From contig CAZUAH010000287.1 in NCBI GenBank assembly GCA_964617665.1, positions 1-17,308 on the forward strand: 17,308 nucleotides of DNA, given 5' to 3'. Source of the DNA: JADHUC01 sp964617665. Lineage in GTDB: Bacteria > Planctomycetota > Planctomycetia > Pirellulales > Pirellulaceae. The translations under genes and the position numbers were made by a program. This document shows positions 15,618-17,308 of the stretch, piece after piece. The notes beneath the pieces are model-generated. The model saw nothing but the letters and a program-made list of their open reading frames with translations, was not told the origin of the DNA and did no database searches. Position 1 is the first letter of the stretch. Every line of letters starts with the position of its first letter.

Positions 15618-17039
15618 ATGATTCGTAGTCGCCGAACTTCTTCAAATGGGCATGCTTGCCGTCCACCGGCTCTCTTCTTCGGATTCGTCCTGTTGGTCTG
15701 GGGTGCCATCGCCATTCCGCAAGGCTCGGCCCAGATCCTTCAACGCCCCGTTGCCTTACAGGACGCTCGCATACTGACGATGGACGGGCGGGTGATCGAA
15801 AACGCGACTCTGCTGATCAAGGGCGAAATGATCGCGGCGCTGGGAGTTGGGGTAGATGTGCCACTGCTGGCTCAGAGGATCAAACTCGAAAACGGGACGA
15901 TTACGCCTGGCTTGATTGACGTGTACAGTGCCTTGGGACGAGCCGGATCGCCACAAGGGACTGCTAGTGCGATGCGTCGAGCCGAGGATGCGTTCGATCA
16001 GTACGACGCCGAAAATCTCGTCGAGGCACTCCAAAACGGCGTCACGGCGGTGTACGTTTCGCCGGGAGGCCCGATCGGCATTTGTGGCACGGGGGCCGTT
16101 TTGAGACTGAAGAAGGACGGGCCCGAGCGCTTTGGTCGCGTGCTGAAAGGCGAAGCTGCTTTGTGTATTGACTTGGGCTCCTCAGGCAAGCCTATTGCTC
16201 GGCTCAAGACGCTGCAGGGAGTGGAGAAACAGTTCCGCGGTGCACTGGACCATCGGCGCAGTCTGGAGAAATACGAAGAGGATTTGGCCGAGTACGAGAA
16301 GAAGCTGAAAGAACAGGCGTCGAAGAAGCCGGCAGCCAAACCGACGGACAAGCCCAAGCCAGCGGCTGCGGCGGAGGAACCAAAGAAGGAAACGCCAAGC
16401 AAACCAGATGCGAAGAAGGACGAGGCCAAACTGAAAAAGCCCACGCGTCCGCCACGCCGACCTACTACAGATATCATACTTCGAGCGATTGATCGCGAGA
16501 TTCCGGTACGAATAGCGGCCAGCCGAAGTGGCGATATCCTCAATGCACTAGAATTGGCCGAGGAATTCTCCTTCGACTTGATCCTTGAGGGTACGACCGA
16601 AGCTCATTTGGTGGCAGAGCAGATCGCCGACGCCGAGGTCCCGGTTGTGCTGGGAAGGATGGATCAAAGCGGAGTGCGTCGCAACGACATTTTCCGTCGA
16701 ATCGCCTTGGACCAGGGGGCGGTATTGAGTCGAGCGGGTGTGTCTTGGATTGTAGGGAGTGGTCCCAGTTCCGGCCGAGCGCGGTTCCTCCTTCAGAACG
16801 CTCAATTGGCCGTTGGGCATAACGACATAGATGATCCGCTAAGGCTCGTTACCGCCGAAGCTGCCGACACGCTGAAAGTGAGCCGGCATATCGGCCGCTT
16901 GCGTCCGGGCATGTTGGCGGATTTCGTGGTTTGGTCCGGTGACCCTCGTGATCCGGCGACTGAAGTCCTTCGTGTGTACGTCGGTGGTGCTCTCATTTAC
17001 GAGAGGGCGGTCGAGACGGAAAAAGGAAACGACGAGTGA
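15618..17039 (+). CDS. Exported amidohydrolase-fold protein lacking the metal ligands (likely pseudoenzyme)
   Basis: The 473-residue protein (ATG 15618; a TTG two codons earlier is possible) has a signal peptide ending near 38 (GSAQ) and the N- and C-terminal composite-domain strands typical of imidazolonepropionase-like amidohydrolases (DGRVIENATLLIKGEMI; GRLRPGMLADFVVWSGDP). The catalytic ligands are gone: the usual PGLIDxHxH is PGLIDVYSALG (Y103, A105), the HxH of the fifth strand (PVRVHAHR-like) is PVRIAASRSGD (A300, S302), and the GSD of strand eight is GSG (G382). Between strands four and five lies a charged insert (about 212-284): a short coiled-coil segment, then Lys/Pro/Ala-rich low-complexity sequence. 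Its stop overlaps the GTG start of a second exported amidohydrolase. It may be a structural or regulatory partner of that protein; this is inference. Confidence 0.85.
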   Translation: MIRSRRTSSNGHACRPPALFFGFVLLVWGAIAIPQGSAQILQRPVALQDARILTMDGRVIENATLLIKGEMIAALGVGVDVPLLAQRIKLENGTITPGLIDVYSALGRAGSPQGTASAMRRAEDAFDQYDAENLVEALQNGVTAVYVSPGGPIGICGTGAVLRLKKDGPERFGRVLKGEAALCIDLGSSGKPIARLKTLQGVEKQFRGALDHRRSLEKYEEDLAEYEKKLKEQASKKPAAKPTDKPKPAAAAEEPKKETPSKPDAKKDEAKLKKPTRPPRRPTTDIILRAIDREIPVRIAASRSGDILNALELAEEFSFDLILEGTTEAHLVAEQIADAEVPVVLGRMDQSGVRRNDIFRRIALDQGAVLSRAGVSWIVGSGPSSGRARFLLQNAQLAVGHNDIDDPLRLVTAEAADTLKVSRHIGRLRPGMLADFVVWSGDPRDPATEVLRVYVGGALIYERAVETEKGNDE

Positions 17040-17308
17040 CGTTTCGAGCATTCCTCATCCATTCGAGTTCTGGGGTTCTGGCGACGGCGGTGTTCACTGT
17101 CTTGGCCGTGCCGCTTTCAGCACCAGCGCAGGCTGCGGACGATTCCGCCGACGTAGCCTCTTCGGTTACGCTTGTTGCTGGACGCATTGTGCGGCCTGAT
17201 GGAACGTTGGACGAGGGAATGGCCATCGACATCCGCAATGGGAAGATCAAACGCGTGGTCGCCGCAAAGGATGTCCGCGGGCCGGAAATTCGGCGTTTCG
17301 ATCCCCAG
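17036..17308 (+). CDS. Second exported amidohydrolase-family protein, N-terminal fragment (runs off the window)
   Basis: An open frame of 91 codons runs from GTG 17036 to the window end. GTG shares bases with the upstream TGA (GTGA overlap) and is preceded by AAGGAAA, so translation is coupled. The product starts MTFRAFLIHSS, has a hydrophobic core and a signal peptidase site near APAQA-AD (about residue 33), then VTLVAGRIVRPDGTLDEGM and IDIRNGKIKRVV. This matches the first strands of the amidohydrolase composite domain, in the same position as in its neighbour. The metal-ligand region lies beyond the window, so whether it is catalytically intact cannot be seen. Confidence 0.8.
   Translation, partial: MTFRAFLIHSSSGVLATAVFTVLAVPLSAPAQAADDSADVASSVTLVAGRIVRPDGTLDEGMAIDIRNGKIKRVVAAKDVRGPEIRRFDPQ

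Noticed and set aside
1..17308. CRISPR array, tRNA or rRNA genes, insertion sequence, prophage
   Set aside because: No regularly spaced direct repeats, no cloverleaf or rRNA-like sequence, and no transposase or integrase motifs were seen on either strand.

Overview
The window is chromosomal DNA from a Gram-negative bacterium, most likely a member of the Planctomycetota (Pirellulales-like). This rests on the style of the L13/S9 and RuvB N-terminal sequences, several zinc-ribbon/single-membrane-helix proteins, a zinc-ribbon plus pseudopilin-like protein, a membrane protein fused to a spermidine-synthase-like domain, secreted amidohydrolase-like proteins, and intergenic palindromes of a type I recall from Pirellulaceae. 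An lpxB gene implies lipid A and an outer membrane. Taxonomy is inferred from memory, not searched.

Layout. (1) 1-2308, minus strand: two paralogous zinc-ribbon proteins with a C-terminal membrane helix, translationally coupled, followed by the first 32 codons of ruvB. The reading frame of the second zinc-ribbon gene stays open across the ruvB start to the window edge. (2) 2622-4622, plus strand: an orphan NarL/FixJ response regulator and, 6 bp later, an enolase-superfamily enzyme. (3) 4631-4764: an imperfect palindrome and a strong bidirectional terminator separating the enolase gene from the convergent ribosomal genes. (4) 4789-5821, minus strand: rplM (TTG start) and rpsI with a candidate promoter upstream. 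(5) 5974-9043, plus strand: a membrane-anchored HExxH metallopeptidase, a 22-bp-arm inverted repeat overlapping its 3' end, an isocitrate-lyase/PEP-mutase family lyase, and a zinc-ribbon pseudopilin-like protein. (6) 15338-9079, minus strand: lpxB, an MFS/spermidine-synthase-like fusion, a secreted SMP-30/gluconolactonase and a DAACS symporter with a large hydrophilic insert, in close head-to-tail order. (7) 15618-17308, plus strand: two translationally coupled exported amidohydrolase-family proteins. The first has lost essentially every recognisable metal ligand; the second runs off the window.

Most of the window is ordinary core or lineage-typical gene content. No CRISPR array, phage, transposase, rRNA or tRNA gene was seen. 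The points most worth a second look are the degenerate amidohydrolase paired with a coupled homologue, the long out-of-frame overlap between a zinc-ribbon gene and ruvB, the two classes of intergenic palindrome (one encoding a protein C-terminus), and the insert in the symporter.
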